A DNA stretch of 64,000 nt from Halobacillus andaensis (GTDB lineage: Bacteria > Bacillota > Bacilli > Bacillales > Halobacillaceae), in assembly GCF_014636475.1 (NCBI RefSeq), contig NZ_BMEL01000003.1, forward strand, positions 558,001-622,000, read 5' to 3'. Positions 63,990-64,000 of the stretch are shown here, in pieces. Under the pieces are notes generated by a model that saw only the letters and a program-made list of their open reading frames with translations, searched no databases and was not told where the DNA came from. A program made the position numbers and the translations under genes. The stretch's first letter is position 1. Each line of letters starts with the position of its first letter.

Positions 63990-64000
63990 ATGGAAGAAAA
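63990..64000 (+). CDS. Start of next gene (possibly tatA), cut by window edge
   Basis: AAAGGAG (63977-63983) and an ATG at 63990 begin a frame reading M-E-E before the edge. Identity cannot be read from three codons. tatA is suggested only by the known order after phoD in B. subtilis. Confidence 0.4.

Noticed and set aside
1-64000. CRISPR arrays, tRNA or rRNA genes
   Set aside because: No regularly spaced direct repeats with unique spacers and no tRNA or rRNA consensus stretches were noticed on either strand.

Overview
The window looks like chromosome of a halotolerant, Gram-positive, low-GC Bacillaceae (Halobacillus-like; the genus is an inference). Pointers are strong AGGAGG ribosome sites, a TPP-controlled thi operon, S-box (SAM-I) leaders, a sigma-B-type promoter before a CsbD gene, a TnrA/GlnR-type box before amtB, a PhoP-box-like promoter before phoD, sugar ABC importers without their own ATPase, and very acidic secreted lipoproteins.

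Region 1 (1-25107, all minus strand) is a large glycan-utilisation locus read right to left from a promoter at 25080-25108: a LacI regulator, a GH35 enzyme, a lipoprotein sugar-binding protein, a 976-residue binding protein with an unusual N-terminal extension, two permeases, an NHL-propeller/Yip1-like membrane protein, a DUF5696-like protein, two more permeases, a long GH94 phosphorylase resembling 1,2-beta-oligoglucan phosphorylases, a second GH35, a formylglycine-type sulfatase, a GH144/glycoamylase-like protein and an endonuclease/exonuclease/phosphatase-family protein cut by the window edge. Two binding proteins and four permeases make two importers. The best guess for the substrate is a beta-1,2-glucan, perhaps a substituted one. 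A perfect LacI-type palindrome occurs at three places: the lacI promoter, upstream of GH94, and inside a GH35 gene.

Region 2 (25295-33256) holds two hypothetical genes (one a DUF1643-like plus nuclease-like fusion), a GDSL hydrolase, the tenI-thiO-thiS-thiG-thiF operon under a TPP riboswitch, a YueI-like gene, and a stand-alone copy of the C-terminal domain of archaeal-type 3-dehydroquinate synthase II.

Region 3 (33453-40128) has two complete S-box riboswitches in tandem, each with its own terminator, in front of a thiolase, an acetoacetyl-CoA synthetase-like ligase, an SCP-x/Ltp-type thiolase homologue without the usual Cys, a DUF35 protein, a 31-residue membrane peptide and a sodium:solute symporter. 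These are not standard methionine genes.

Region 4 (40129-52461) is mixed: intergenic repeats, amtB with a DUF294 nucleotidyltransferase and a DnaQ-like exonuclease, a sigma-B-type csbD gene, a Gly-rich protein, an alpha carbonic anhydrase lipoprotein, a small HNH/MazG/nuclease-like cluster, two lipoproteins, a WYL regulator, an SDR and a beta-helix protein.

Region 5 (52462-61351, minus) is a laminarin-type beta-glucan operon: binding protein, two permeases, LacI, GH1 and a secreted multidomain GH16, with AAACCGGTTT-type operators. Between it and phoD lies an apparently undescribed structured RNA of about 460 nt (61402-61869) with its own promoter, a 24-bp closing stem, many internal hairpins and a terminator. 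The window ends with Tat-exported PhoD and the first codons of the next gene.
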